From Anadara kagoshimensis (Eukaryota > Mollusca > Bivalvia > Arcoida > Arcidae), in NCBI GenBank assembly GCA_021292105.1, contig CM037873.1:11509489-11573488 (forward strand): a stretch of DNA of 64,000 nucleotides, read 5' to 3'. This document shows positions 39,001-54,000 of the stretch, piece by piece (the stretch's first letter is position 1; every line of letters starts with the position of its first letter). The position numbers were made by a program, and so were the translations under genes. The notes beneath the pieces are model-generated. The model made no database searches. It saw only the letters and a list, made by a program, of their open reading frames with translations, and was not told the origin of the DNA.

Positions 39001-42000
39001 GAGCCCTGTAATGTAACAGGAACGGAAAAATGCAACAACAAAATTGGTTCTAAAACCTAATCTGAAACCTTTCGATACTACATGTAGCTGCCACTCTACC
39101 AACTGAGCTGTATGTCCGGTCAACTATCGAGCCCAGACCACACATACACAACACGCACACACACACACACACACCTTTGGACACAGCACTTGTATCACAA
39201 AACGAAATTTAGCCATTGCACATGTAATCAAATTTATTCTACCCCATACACGTACTTAGTTTGAGGGCGTATACAGAAATTGACATGCATATCGGTCTGC
39301 CTAACTGCCCCATGTATAATCGCGCCCTCCAAAACTTCCCAGGGACTTTATCCAATCACTTGTGACAATGCTCAGCTTTCTTTTCAAATAAGCATCAAGA
39401 TTTTAGTTTGTTAACAATATGATTAAGGCTATAAACGAAAAATTGTTGTACCCGATGTACGGTTGTTCTGAGGATGATTGCATTTTCGTATTCTGAACTC
39501 TGGTCAACAAATGCTAATTTCTCCTTCATAGTCCTATTTTTGAGCATCTGGTAGCTTAAACATCATTTCACTCATCTTTTCAGTTTTTTATTTCAATGAA
39601 GAATAAAATGAGATATTCATAAGAATTTCCGTGAGTGCTGATTTTGAGTGTAATAAAAACTTTAGAACTTTAGATTATAACTTTCACATCTATAAATAAA
39701 TAGTACCAAACACATTTATGTGAGCATGTGGTCCGAGATAGTTGTATTTGTCAGTCTTAGTTCAAACGGTTGAGTGTTTCCTTGGTCTGGCAAATGTTAT
39801 ATTGGGATTGATGTGGAAGTGTCATAGGTTGGGAACAGCCGAGGTCATAATGAACATTTGTGGAACAATTGTTCAACGAAATAATACATATGTCTGGCAT
39901 CTTTCATGTCGCTAATAGAATCCTGTTCAACTCTATCTTGACCATTTTTATACCCCTCGACAAAACTTTCCCCTCCTTTTTAATTTAATAACAGCTTTCA
40001 GCTGCTTAATTAGATCAGCATAGTAAGCCCCAGTGATAGAGATTCCAGCAGGTTTATAATTGATTAACAGAACACCCTTGTGTTGTCTAGATAAGTAAAG
40101 AAAATGTGTGTTACGCTTGGCTGAATACGCTGTTCTATGAACTTTTTCTTCCCCTCGTAGTTTGTGTTCAATTCGAATTGTGCAAAAAAGTTATGTACAA
40201 GATATTCATTATGTTAATTGTTAGTTGAAAGTCAAGAGCTTGTCATGGCCAAAATGTAGTTGCGGTTTCTTAATAAGTCACTATGTGTCTGTTTTAAACT
40301 TATTTTAATTTTTAAAGCTTTTATTTAAGAATGAAATCAGGAAAATTATACATGAATATACCTGTTCTATGTCATTGTGAGTACTTTGATAGATACAGAT
40401 GCCAAAATATTGCCAATGCTCCTGAATAAATTTGAAGCTTCTTAAATATTTTTGTTTGAAATTACTATGTAGAGTTCAACAATAACATAATTATGTCTCG
40501 CTTTGTAACTAAACGCAGGGACACATTACGGTGCCACAGGTTCTCAATTACAGGAATATTAGTACAGTCCAACCTGCCCTAAAGGCCACCTCTATATAAG
40601 GACCATCTGCTTATAAAAACCAGGAGAACTCTATCCCAATTGTTCTTTATTTGTATTCAAACCTGTATATAAAGGCCACCTGCCCATAAAGGCCACTTTT
40701 ACTGGTTCCCGATGGTGGTCTTTAAAGACAGGTTTGACTGTAGTAACATAGTTTAAGAAGGGTGTATGAGACTCCCCAACTTGTCTGAATCCATACTATT
40801 CTGAGCCGTGACGGATTTATCCAAATTTATGTCTTATTTTTCCGTCAAATATCCAATTATTACGGGAAATTTTCAAAAAAATAATTAACCCAATAAACAA
40901 CTAAAACTACAATGATTACTGCCTCCAATAGTCTAAGTTATACAATGCTAAATTAATTGGAGGCAGTGAACAACATATAATATAATATAATGCAGTATCG
41001 TCAGGATAAACGAGACAAAGATATGACTACGATATGCGTGAACAAAAATAAAACACAAGTTTATCATCGTGAACAAAAATAAATCACAAGTTTATCATAC
41101 ATAAATGTTGGTAAAAATGTACTAAAACAATGTACGATTATCATACAACATAAACCAATGAACATTAAATAAAACAATAATCAATTGACGAATAAAAGTG
41201 GTGTCTGAACAATAAAAATGACACCACTTCGTCAAAAAGTACGCTGACAAGAGAGTATTATTAAAATCGAGAAAAAACTGGCACCTCGCGCAAAAAGGAA
41301 CTGCGTCGGGTGGGTGGGCGGTAATACAAATTAAATGTCACACCAAATAAATAAGTAATTCAGAAACTAAAAATTCACAGCAGCCGAAAATGAAAAAGTG
41401 ACAGAAGTGATTATTAGGATCATTGATGGTTGTTAGGTGTGACGATAAGAATGTATAGTCTGTATCATAAAACATAAGGACAAGATGATATTAAATGCTG
41501 ATTCCATAAAGATTCTCATTGAAAATTTCTTTCAATGAGATTTATTTTTTAATTTTTTTTTACCGTAATAATTGGACATTTGCCGGAATAATCAGTCAAG
41601 TTACCGGAATAATCAGACACTTACCGGAATTTTTAGAATCTGTAAAATTTACCGTAAAATATTCTAAGTATTCCGGATTTTGACCAATTATTTCGGATTT
41701 TGTCTGATTATTTCAGATTTGGTCTAAAAATTACAGATTTGATCTAAATATTTCGGATTTTCGCAAAAATAACATAAAGTTAGTGTTTAACTATTTCGGA
41801 ATTTCCCAATTATTCCGGTAGAACCCCCTTCTGGTGAATAATCACCTATTTTATAGAGAGAGTGCATTTAATTCCGAACATGTTTCTTATTCAAAACAAA
41901 ATAAATAAGAGATAGTTACACATTTTCTTACACTTTAAATACACTGCATTAGTTCGGCACTAAGAATTCTTGTTAGGAAACACCTTTTGCCAGGGGTTGT

Positions 42001-45000
42001 CTCTCTTCGACCTAAAACTGCTCAGAATTCCGAACAGTATGAACAGTGGCTTAGGTTTTTGGTAATAGACGTATCTTCTCTAGATCTGTGTCGATTGTGT
42101 TTTACTTTCGTTTAAATATATAAAATCATCAAAATCAAAAAATGAAATAAATAGAAATTAAATTTAAAAAAAAACTAAGTAACGATAGACGGAAATTCTA
42201 TTGGAATAAATGAAATATTACCCCTATACTGGTATTTGTAGTCGACTATTTCATCTGGGTCCGGTTTTACTTTACATTCAATAGAATTTCAATTTTATGT
42301 ATTTATTTATTTATTTATTTATGAATTTTCACCGATAGTCTAATGCAGAGCTGTTCATTTGGAAATCCCGAATATTTTAGTTATTGGTATTGTTATAACA
42401 TTTGAAATTGTGTCGGCTATGTATTATACGTAGATCTACATGGGAATTGTCTATTTTGGTTTAATATCCGATTATTCAAATTCTGTAAATATTTTAACTA
42501 TTAATTTTGCTAGATTGGCTATTACTTTCATCAGAAACAAACTTCGACTTTAGACCGTAAAGAATCTGCAAACGTGAACGACGTTATCATTTTAGTGCAC
42601 ACCGTGTCTAAAATTACGGCATGGAAAATGCGGGATCTTTTGACGTCATTTTTCTCATTATTACGTCATAGACAATAAGCCTGGTTTTCGCTTGGCGCAC
42701 CTCATATATACAAGTGCTTCTGTTTCATGTACATGTGCTGTCACAATACATCATATTCATTTGTGTTGTTTTTTAAAAGCTGTGAATATGAAGTTATTGA
42801 AAATTTATTTGAAACATTATGAATTGTACATACTGTGACTTGTAACTTAAATTATGTATATTAGAAGTATATGAATGCTTACTTTTATCAGAGTGTTATT
42901 CTATTTATATCCAACTAGGTAAAACTGAACCTCTGGAGTGGAAATGTTCTGTCAAAATATCCAGAATTTCATTGTCACTGACTGACTGATTTACCAAATA
43001 ATAATATTGCAGATAGCAAGTACAGATAAAATACCGATAGTTCAGTGCAAATATTTTTTTCGTAGCTAATTCAGATACATGTTTCAGTGTAGACAGGTTT
43101 TAATTACATGTTAGTCAGGAATCACTTTAAACATGTTTGGGTTAATTTAGTCTTCTGTTTTGTCAGGTTTTGGGTTTATTCATGGAACATGGTTACATTG
43201 TAAATGTACAGTTGGTGTTTATTAACATACCTTAGTTTCGGTGGATATGGTTCACATACTTTTAACTTAATCAGTGTATACTCCTGTGGTCCAACATTCT
43301 GTAAAATTAAGAAAAAAAATAATTATCAGAGAACGGTCATAAATATTTAAATGTACAATACAGGCAATATTTATTTCAAAGTTATCAGCCCTATCTAAGG
43401 ACTGAAGATATAACTGCACAAGCAAGCCAAAAATTAACCAATATATTAACAGAGTTTCAATTATAAATTTATTCCTGAAAGCTTTTTTCTAAATCTGTTA
43501 ACACATTGAGAGAAATAATGTCTGTGTGATTGTTCAAAAACATTGTAAGTGTTATCTAATAACAGTTTGTACAGATGTCTAAATTAAGAAAAAGAACATG
43601 TTTATTATACCCAGCTTCTAGCCAATATGGAGAATTGATAGAAGTTGAGACAATAATTTACTCTAGCACATGCTACCAAACTCAAAGTCTACTAAGTAAG
43701 ACAAAGGTCTGAACAATATGTGCGATTTGACAAGCTTTATAACAAAATGGCTTTAAAAATTCATACTATTGTAATACTGTTTTTTAATTTTCATAATACA
43801 TTCATTTAAAGAGAATTAATTACTTGACCACAGTAAAATATTGCTAAAGAATACTCTTAATATACATGTTATGTCAGCTCAATATAATGGTTAAGTACCT
43901 GTACCAAAAAAATATTTCAGGGGTTTTGGTGGCAGAGTGGTCTAAAGTGCACACTTATGAATCACCATATCTCTAAATATCTAAGTTCAGAAAACCATTC
44001 TGGACAGATCCTATGGAGAGAAAGTTTGTCAGTTCATTTGTCAAAGATTTGTGTTTTCTCTGGGCACTCTAGATTCCTCCGCCATACATAAACTAACCGT
44101 CTCAATAAAAGTAAAAGGAGTAAAAGACAGTGGCTTAAAACTCCATAACACCACTTCACTAATACACTATTTCAGTTTTTAAAATCCATACTACATTCTT
44201 TCAGAGAAAAAACACGGAATAAGTGGAATACAGTTAAAAACATACAAACTCTTAACATATAGGCAAGTTCCATATATTAAATTGTTCAATCGAATATGAC
44301 ATAACAGTACAAGACTGCACTCTTATTTGTCTACACAATTTTCTAATACTCACTTCTCCAGCACTTCTGTCATGGTCCATACAAGGTTGTTTATCTTTTG
44401 GGGAAAATATTGTGTACCTGAAATAAGAAAAGCAATTATTTTAAACACTCCTGTTCATAATTTTATATTCACAGATGATGTACATTTCACTTTCTCTTGT
44501 GCATTAGTAGCAATTTGCTTTGTGTCAATGATATCTATTAATAAATCATTGATTAATCCTCTGTAAAACTCTATTATTTAAGAAACAATTTTTTCAGATT
44601 ATAAAGATTATCAGTCTGTATGGTGTAAACTTTATAAATGATCTACTTTTTTATAAGTAAGTCTGTATGTAAAACCATACTGATAGTAAAGTGCAATTAA
44701 GGGGAAGTACAGAAAAACCTGGTTAAAAGGCCCCTTGATAAATTTGCCATCTATACATCGTCACAGTACCGTAAATCTGGAAATTTTGGCGTCAGGATAA
44801 TTTGGCGGTTTTCTCCCAAAATGTGGATGTTTAATTTTGGTGTGTTTAAATTTGGCACTTCACTGAATAAGGCGTTTTATTTTTGGCACTTCATTGAATA
44901 AGATGTTAACAAACAGCCACAAGACGAACGAATTATGCTGATTGAAAACCGGAAGTGTTGTAATTTATAAATTAGAAAATGAAATGGAATGCACAATTAA

Positions 45001-48000
45001 GCCTTCCGGGTTTCATAAAATAACGATAATTGAAATTGAAATACCGATTTATCGGTATATACTATATATGCAAGTTAAAGACAAAAGTACTGTATAAGGG
45101 GACAGTTCATTAATAATGAAACAATTACGAAGCGCGTAGTAGTTAATTTTCAACACCCCGTGTGGAACCTTATCACCTTTGACCGACACTCGTTATGGCT
45201 TCCGTAATCAACACATTTTACAATTAAACAAACACACGTTTAAAGAAAGTTATGATGATTCTAACTGGGAAACAAAAGAAATAGACACGCGACTACTTAA
45301 GTCCATAAGTATTTACTGATTAATTAACAATCACCTGATTAGATGACAGGTAAACACGCGGTAAGGACAATATCGTAGGATATACTTAGTGAAGTCGGGT
45401 AAGGTTTTAAAGACCAGCAGACAGACTAGCGCTAGTTTACTTTTGTCGGACCAAAAACTGATTAGTCCGTTTATATTCCTGTTGTAAAATCGAAAACAAA
45501 ACATGTCCGACTGGTGATTTTTCAAGTCGGTTTTTTATCGGACAAGTATGGCAAATATGACCGTTTTCCGGCAGGTTAAGATAAAACTGCTCTATTACGG
45601 AACATCGATTTTCAGGTAAATATTGGCATTTCTTTTTTTAGAATATGTATTATTTTGGTGTGTTTAATTTTGGCACTTTTAAGTTGGGTGCCAAATAAAC
45701 CAAAATTAAACTACAGCCAAAATTTCCCGATTTACGGTATTTTGAAATCCAGAAATCTATTTCTCTTCTGCTTTTTCTTTATCTCCTTTGATTTATTCCC
45801 AAACTCTGACTAAACAAATAGTGGCAATGAATAGAGGTTTCACTGTATACATTCTTTATCAATTTATTGCATACAATTGTAACTTAACTTTATTTACGCA
45901 TGGTGATATAACAGTTACTGTAAACAATTACAACTTTTAAAGGGATTTTGTGCTATGTTTTTCCTGTTTGGGGTCATGTTCTGTTTTTCCAATACATTTT
46001 ACTTCAATTGGGAATCAATTGAGCTAAATTTTCTTCTGAAACACTTGAGTTAAAATGAAAAAAATTAAGAAAATTTAATACCTTTTACCAAACTTGATTT
46101 TATCTCTTTCCTTGAGCTTCAGAAATTGCCACTTGACAAACGAATCATAGTATGGGTTGATATCTGTTGTTATAAATGATCTTCTCCAGTCCACCTGTCA
46201 ATAAGTAAAATATTCTTTACCATGAGGTGAAAACACAGAAATTATTGATCTCAACATGTTTGAAATAGATCTACCTTTGTCAACTAAAAAACAGCATTAA
46301 TTGTTTTATTCTATAAGATGAGATGTTTTACAAGTATACATGCAAAAATGAGCAAGAATTACTAGTTTATCTTGGTAAGGCTTTGTCCTGACAAGTAGAA
46401 TGTGTACTTGGATGAGAGGTGCTATCCTCATTACTTGTCACAGTGCCGAGTTAAATTTATCAGAAAGATAATTGAATTGTACATTTTGTGCATGTCTGAC
46501 GCAAACATAATTTTGAAAATTTGCATACACATTGTTTCACATTCAGAATTTCACTCTCAAATCTTTCAAACCTCAGACGATGAAAATCTAGTGGTTTCGA
46601 CCTGGGACAAGTGATTTTTTTTATTTTTCTAACCATAACATTTTTAACACTTTATACTTACTTTTACCCCCATTCTTTCTAGATCTCTTTTAGCTAGAGG
46701 TGGGAAATAGTACAGCCAATGTATTGGATCTGCAAATTCTTTTATCTGTTCATCACTTAAACCTAATGACTGCATTATCTGCCATTGGTACTTTGCAGAA
46801 CCGGACTTTGCTTTTATTTTACTCTACAAATTTGAAATACAAAATAATCAATTGCATTTAAGGCCTAAAGAAAGAATGTGTTTCTGCTAACCTGACTGAC
46901 ATTTTTATGTCCGACGTAATTTCTTACTTACTTTGCTCAGTCTGTCTCAATCTCTTGTGTTTGAAAGCATCCTCTGTAGTGACCAAAGGTGGCCTACCGT
47001 ACTCTGTTTCAAACTCTACAGAGGTTTTTTCAGCTTGCTCTGAAAATATGGGCCCCCGGTTTTAAGTCTCATCAGAAAACTATTCTAATATTGAGCTTTT
47101 TACAGCTCTAGTATGGACAGGAGATGAAAATCTCAGAAAATTTCCAAGTCCTGAGTGAGGTTTGAACCCACAACCCTTGACTACGAAAGCCAGTGACAGT
47201 ACTACTAAGCCATGTTCACCCATAATATTTTAACAAGCACTGTTAAAGTTGGCATCCATGGTCTATATGGTCAATGTAAAACAAAAATAATTCAAAATTG
47301 CCTACCCACCATAAAATGTTTTAAGAGCAGTAGCAGAAACACATAATTTATTATTTCTGGCCTAAACAAATTTGTAATTTCTATTTACAATAATATGATA
47401 AACAGATCAACTATATGATTTTACACTTAACATGTCTATTATACCCAGCTTCTAGCCAATATGGAAGACTGGTAGAAGTTGAGACAATAATTTACTCTAG
47501 CACATGCTACCAAACTCAAAGTCTACTGAGTTAGACAAAGGTCTGAACATTATGTGCTATACTACAGTAAGTTTATATTTTCATGTACAATTTATACATG
47601 GTCGCAGTGGATACAACAAATATATGTATATTATCAGGCTTTGAATACAACACCCCTACATCCCACCTGGTCCAGGGGTTCCAGGGTTAAGATGTTAACA
47701 TATACTTTTGTCAGCATATAAATTTTGTATGACAAGACAATTTATGACAAAACTCAATTCCAGGATTTAAACAATTAGAAAGAAACTATAAAATCAAAAT
47801 TAAATCTGAAAGTTTTTTATATATATTAAATTTAACAGCAGAGACATGTTAAATGTGAAAACTGAAAAAGTGCCAATGCATGAGAACAAATACAGAATGT
47901 ATTTCATGTACCCAGTGGTTTCAATACAGCCAGAAAGGCAACAGAAGTTGTCTGCTGCTTGTTTGAGTTAGATTTGGGTTTATCAGCTACTTTCAATAGG

Positions 48001-51000
48001 TTTAAATTTTCTGAATGTTTTTAAATACACATTACTCAATGCTTGCTGCCTACTTTAACAGTTGAGTTGAGTAATGGTGTTTAACGTCCCAGTCAAGAAT
48101 ATTTCACTTATATCGAGACGTCACCTGCTATAGGTGAAAGTGCAGAAATTTTGCCTGTGCGTTGCACTGATGGCATTATACAGCAGGAATATTTAACGTG
48201 CCGACATGGTACCTCGTTTATTTTTAAGTTGCAATCCGAAAGAACCATGATTTTCATTTCATAATGCCGAGTGCTTGGCTAAAGAACAGTCACTACCCAC
48301 TTTCAAGTCTTGGGTCAGACCCGGCCAGGGTTCAAACCCACAACCTCCCACTTACAGAGCGAGCACTCTACCACTGAGCTACCACAGTGGTAGGTACCTA
48401 CTTTAAGAAATTTGTCTTCTACTTGAAATTTTACTGAAATATCTATGTACCGATGCCATACCTTTTTACTCTTTGATTTGTCAGCTATTACCACTTCCTC
48501 TGTTTTCTGTACCTCTTCCTCTTCTTCCTCCTCTGGAGGGAATTGTGGGGGATATCCAAAATCCTCCATTTCCCTCTTTAACTTATCAGCACATGCCTGG
48601 AAAGGTATAATCATTTTGAATTAAACAAAACTGTTTGATTTAACAAATGAATGATAAAGTAGGAAAGTTCCAATTATTCGACAAACTTGGGTATGTATCA
48701 ATACCCTACTTTGTACAACCTGACCACACATAAGGTACACTGAATTTTACTTGTCCTTGAATAAACATATAGAAAGTTTTTAGTAGAACTGAATTGAGTA
48801 TAGCATTTACATATATGGATGTATTTTTTATTTTTGGTCTTAAATCATTTTATAATCAAATTATCATAAATATGCAAATTATTGACACAAGTAATATCAA
48901 TATACAAGTACATTTACATTTGTAAACGAAACAGTCAAGTCAGTTTGCAGTCCATAGGAGTGATATGATTTGTATGACATGATAAAATTTAATAATTCAC
49001 TACCACTGAAACACATTTTTCAAATGGATATGGAATCCCATAAGACTACTTTTTCTGTAAAACGACATTATTCCGGGATTTTGCGGCATTGTCGCACACA
49101 AATGCTAAAAGGTAATGATTGTCTGGTACAGCAACCAACCCCATTCTTCTGCAGTGTAGTTAACATTGCAAGAAATGCTTTAAATAAATTGCTACAAAAG
49201 ATTTTTATTTTCTTTATAATAAGGTACTTGTTCTCACCTTTATAGGCATGCCAGTACAATGTAGACCAAACGGAAACAGACATCTTTTACCTCTTAGTCT
49301 TTGATATCCAACAGCAAACTAAAATACAGAGATATGTATACATCATTTACAAGTATAGTTACGTTTTATGTACAGTAGTGATTGCTAAAATGGAATTGAC
49401 GTATTGCTAATCATGCCTTTTATGTTCTGATACTGGCCACAATCACAGTACCAAAGCAGCGTCACGGCATCTAATGATGTGCAAGTGTCAGTGATGTCAT
49501 TAAATGCCGTGCTGGGTCTTTGTCGGAACATTGTGGGCATGGCCGGCGATATGTCAATTATGGACTGTGCTGTGTTTTTTCATGCTCATTAAGAATCCAA
49601 CTCGCATAATGGACTAGTTATCTTATTTGATTGAATAATATGTTCAAATCAATAATTTTTATGAGTTACATAGATCTTCATACAAGATTGTTATCCAATT
49701 TGCTTGTAGTAAAAATTTTTGTTGCCACAAAAGTGCATGTTCACACAAATTTTTATCTAAATGAAATGTTTAATTCCAGGCCCAGGTTTCACAATCATTC
49801 CTTAGCTACGATTTTCCTTAAATCTTGCAGCAAAATTTCAAATCTTTTATAATTTTGTTAATTTCCAAGATATTGAGGAATTTAAGGTGTTATTTTAAAG
49901 ATCACTTCTAGACTGCAACATTTGCATTTAGTTTTGACAAAAATATTCACCAGTAGCTTCAAATAGAGATTACAAAAGTTTCCTAATTTTATGTTAAAGA
50001 GGACTTCCGTTTCCGGTGCCGGCCATGCTGCACGTTTTTTGCGGTCGGTGAGATATTGTTGATAAAATTGCCCACAAAGACTTGCATACTGGGCTGGAAA
50101 AGCCAAGCGATGAACTATTTATGAGTGTGAATTCCCTTCATAATTATTTCACCAGATTACGGGGGTCTAGTTCGGAGAACAGAGAAGTAAACATAGAGTC
50201 TGTTAGTCTCACCCCCCCCCCCCCCCCCCCCCCCCCCGCGTAAACTATCTAGATCTACTACGTCGTCATTATCGTCAGTAAGCATGGGTAAAGATAAAGA
50301 ACTAGAAAAGCAGTCTAAATCCACTGAAAAAACTCCAAAGTCAAGTGAAAATATTTCAAACAATGACTTACTTTCATTTATGAAAGAGATGGACAAGAAA
50401 TTGACGAGTCCGAGAAGAGAATGATAACATCTATAAATAGTATTAGGGATGAAGTTGAGCAAATTAGGTCAGACATGAAAGATGTTGAGGAGTCATTGGA
50501 ATTCCAAAGTGGTAGAATAAATAAGCTGGAGGGTCTAGTTATGTCAGACAGTGAGAAAACAGAACTTTTACATAGAATTGAATTCCTTGAAAAGCAATTG
50601 AGATATCAGGAGGGTCGAAGCCGTAAATATAATCTATTAATATATGGAATACCAGAAAATCCCAATGAAGATTGTGAGAAAACTATATTAAAGTTCTTTG
50701 TAGAAAATCTGAAACTGCAGTCTTCTTCTGTAGAAAATATTATTATAAGCAACGTCCATAGGGTCCCCCGCCTAAATAAAGAATACAAACCAGGAATGCC
50801 AAACCCTATAGTGGTTAAGTTCGCACGAATGAAGGATAGGAACACAGTTTATTTTGCAAGAGTAAATTTGAAAGACTCTAAAATGTCGATCCGCACAGAT
50901 CTGCCAAATGACTTGAAGGCTAAGAGAGGCAAGTTAGCAAGAATCTCGTACAGACTCCGACGCGATGAACACTTACAAACTGCCATGCGCGAATCCAAAA

Positions 51001-54000
51001 ATGATGTTTGGATCGAAACGAGAGCTGGTAAAAATCAGCCGTGGAAAATGTACTCTTTAACTAGTGCAGATGAGCAGTATTTGGTAAAAATTTCCAGTCC
51101 TGCAAAGTAATTTACTTGATCACTGCAATGTTACTATATTTGAGTTCGACTTTTTGAAAACTTTTGTGACATATATGCATTGTGTACTTGCATTGTTTTA
51201 TGTACAATTTATTAAAAATAATTACAATATTTTGATTCACTGTGTACATGTAACGTATTTGTAACTTGTGAAAAAAAAAAAAAATACCAGTGATAAAAGA
51301 TTGTGTATCTGTACATTATAGCTACACACAAAATTTACAGAGATTAAAAGGTATGATGGTGTATTTTGAATACTGTTATAAGAAATGATATGTGAGCCCG
51401 GCCAAGCCAAAATGTTCCTTGCAAGTTTATATAGATACTGATGTCAAATAATTGACATAAAGAAAAGAATTTCACTTTTAAGTATGTAAGTTAAGGTAAA
51501 TGGCAACATAGAACATGTTAATTATTATACTGATAGGTACTGATAGAAAGTAGTTTAAATGATCAGTTTAAATATCTAAATATTTAAAATGTAAAAACTT
51601 TCCTTAGTTTCCTATAGGGGAAGTCAGTAGTATAGTGTGTTGGATTTTGAAAAATGACAAGTAAGGGTTTTTTGGAAAAAGCAAGAGTTGTCTCTCTTGG
51701 CATAACTATCTCTATATTTACTATTGCCTTGCATATTGACCTTGTAAGAAAGCAAACTATGAAACTTGCCAATCTGTAATGCATAATTTGATAAATATAT
51801 CGCGTATGTGAATTATGATTAATGTTGTGATATTAATTATATAACTGGTTCTTAAGATTATGGTATCCGCATAGATTTCGGAAAGTGTGTTTTATATTTC
51901 TTTTGTATACAAAGATATGATATTACTGATATTTATTTATTTCAATATAATCTTACCTGTGTATAAGTACATGATGGAAAATAATAACTTTTAGTTTTTA
52001 CCTATAACTGAAGTTTCATATTGAAGGTCATTAAGTCAAGATGAACACATATTTCCGTAAGTCTCTGGTTCAACCGATATAGTTATTTCATAAGTATACA
52101 TAGTCACTAGACAACTGTCTTATCAAGTGGATTCAAATAACATTTCAGAGTTTTATATATGCCTTTGGCAGTGATTTTGTTTAAAATTTTCTGGGCAATT
52201 ATTACTCAGCAGTACCATGGTGAACGGAATTTATGTTAATATTTTATTGTCTTGTCTTTGGTTTGTATGTAGTATGAATGTGTTTCAGTTTCTTTTAATA
52301 GCACCTTTCAAATTTTCATATATGAAAGTAGACCCTTTTTGGTTGAATGATTTTTTAATCTATATTAATTATGAGTGATACACTAAAAATAGTATCCCTC
52401 AATTGTAGAGGATTACAAGATTATAAGAAAAGAAAGGATGTTTTTAAGTATTTGCGAGAAAAAGAAGCATCAATATACTGTCTGCAAGATACACATTTTG
52501 ATGGATCGGTTCTAGGCCAGGTGAGATCAGAATGGGGTCTAGACTGTCACTTCAGTCCAGGGAACAGTAACTCGGGGTGTGGCATCTTTGCTTGGAAGAT
52601 TTTTTCTTACAAACTGGGTAGGGAAAAAATAGATAGCAATGGTAACTTATTAGTGACAGAAATAGAAACTGGAGATTATAACATAACTTTAGTAAATATC
52701 TATGGTCCAAATAGTAATTCCCCTGAATTTTTTAATGATATTAAGAACATAATTAACGATTTTGATAATGAATTTATTATTATGTGTGGGGACTGGAATG
52801 TTGTTCAGGATCAGGAAAAAGATTGCTTTAATTATAAAAATGTGAACAATCCAAAAAATAGAACTTGTGTGGAAAATTTAAAAAATGAGTTCAATCTAGT
52901 CGATGCATATAGAGTTTATCACCCAGAAAAAAGAGATTCACCTGGTTTAGAAACGATCCTATCAAAAAAGCCAGATTAGATTTTTTTTTAATATCTGAAG
53001 AATTATTATCTCTGGTGAGCAAAGTAGATATTCTACCTGGCTATCGCACTGATCATTCAATGATAGAACTTCAGCTAACTTTCTCTGATATTAAAAAAGG
53101 CAAAGGTTTCTGGAGATTCAATAATTCTTTACTTAAAGATCATGAATATATTAAAAAAGTAAAAGAAGTCATTTTACAAGTTAAAAAAGAATATGCAGTT
53201 CCAATTTATCTTCAGGAAAAGATACACGAAATCTCTAATGATGATATTCAGTTCACTATTGATGATAATTTGTTTTTTGAAACACTTTTGATGAAAATTA
53301 GGCAAATGACACTACCATATTGTGCATCAAAAAAGCGTCAACAGCAAGAAAAAACTAAATCCCTAAAAGATCAGATTGCTATTTTAGCTGTAGCTCTTGA
53401 TGAAAATCATGATGGTCTTCTGAATGAAGTCTTACATGACTTAAAGTTACAATTAGAAGAAATTAGGAAAATTGAACTAGAGGGTCTATTGATTAGAACA
53501 AAAGCCAAATGGATAGAAGAGGGCGAAAAGCCAACCAAGTATTTTTGCAACCTTGAAAAGCGAAATTTTATAAATAAAACAATATCTAGATTAAAAAAAG
53601 ATAATGGTGAACTTTTAATAAATCAGAAAGATATATTACAGGAGACTCGAAAATTTTACTTTCATTTATATAGTAATAGACATATGAATTAGAAACAGTC
53701 TGTTTAGATGAATTATTGAGAGAATATAAGGTTGATAAATTAAATGAAGAAATGAAAAATCACTTAGACTGTCCGATTACAAAATCAGAAATCTTATCCA
53801 CCCTAAAAAAAATGAAAAGTGATAAATCTCCGGGTACAGATGGTTTTTCGGCTGAATTTTTTAAAATGTTTTGGGTAGATTTGGGGGATTTTTTGTTCAG
53901 AAGTTTTTATTTAGTTACGATAAAGGTATACTTTCTCATACTCAAAAACAGGGAATCGTTACATTGCTGCCTAAAGGAAATAAGCCTAAAGAGTATCTAA

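Larger units (their letters stand above)
37505..42705. mobile_element. 5.2-kb non-coding TIR element (LARS1 intron 8)
   Basis: ATGAGGTGCGCCAAGCGAAA at the left is inverted at the right (TTTCGCTTGGCGCACCTCAT); the match covers about 30 bp. Flanks are ATAT on each side, so a short AT target is likely. There is no open frame above 70 codons. It contains a perfect 47-bp hairpin, a CCGGAATAATC repeat, a palindromic MITE and SINE heads. A large non-autonomous DNA transposon. Confidence 0.85.

Noticed and set aside
44327..44566. 79-codon plus-strand frame
   Set aside because: Antisense of LARS1 exon 7 and its introns.
48315..48461. Extension of the LARS1 exon 4 frame past the donor
   Set aside because: Sequence after the lysine-rich end does not match the family and runs into a SINE; GTATGG gives a good donor with correct phase.
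50157..50462. Reverse-strand glycine-run frame of 101 codons
   Set aside because: It is the antisense of the LINE 5' UTR C run and ORF1 start.
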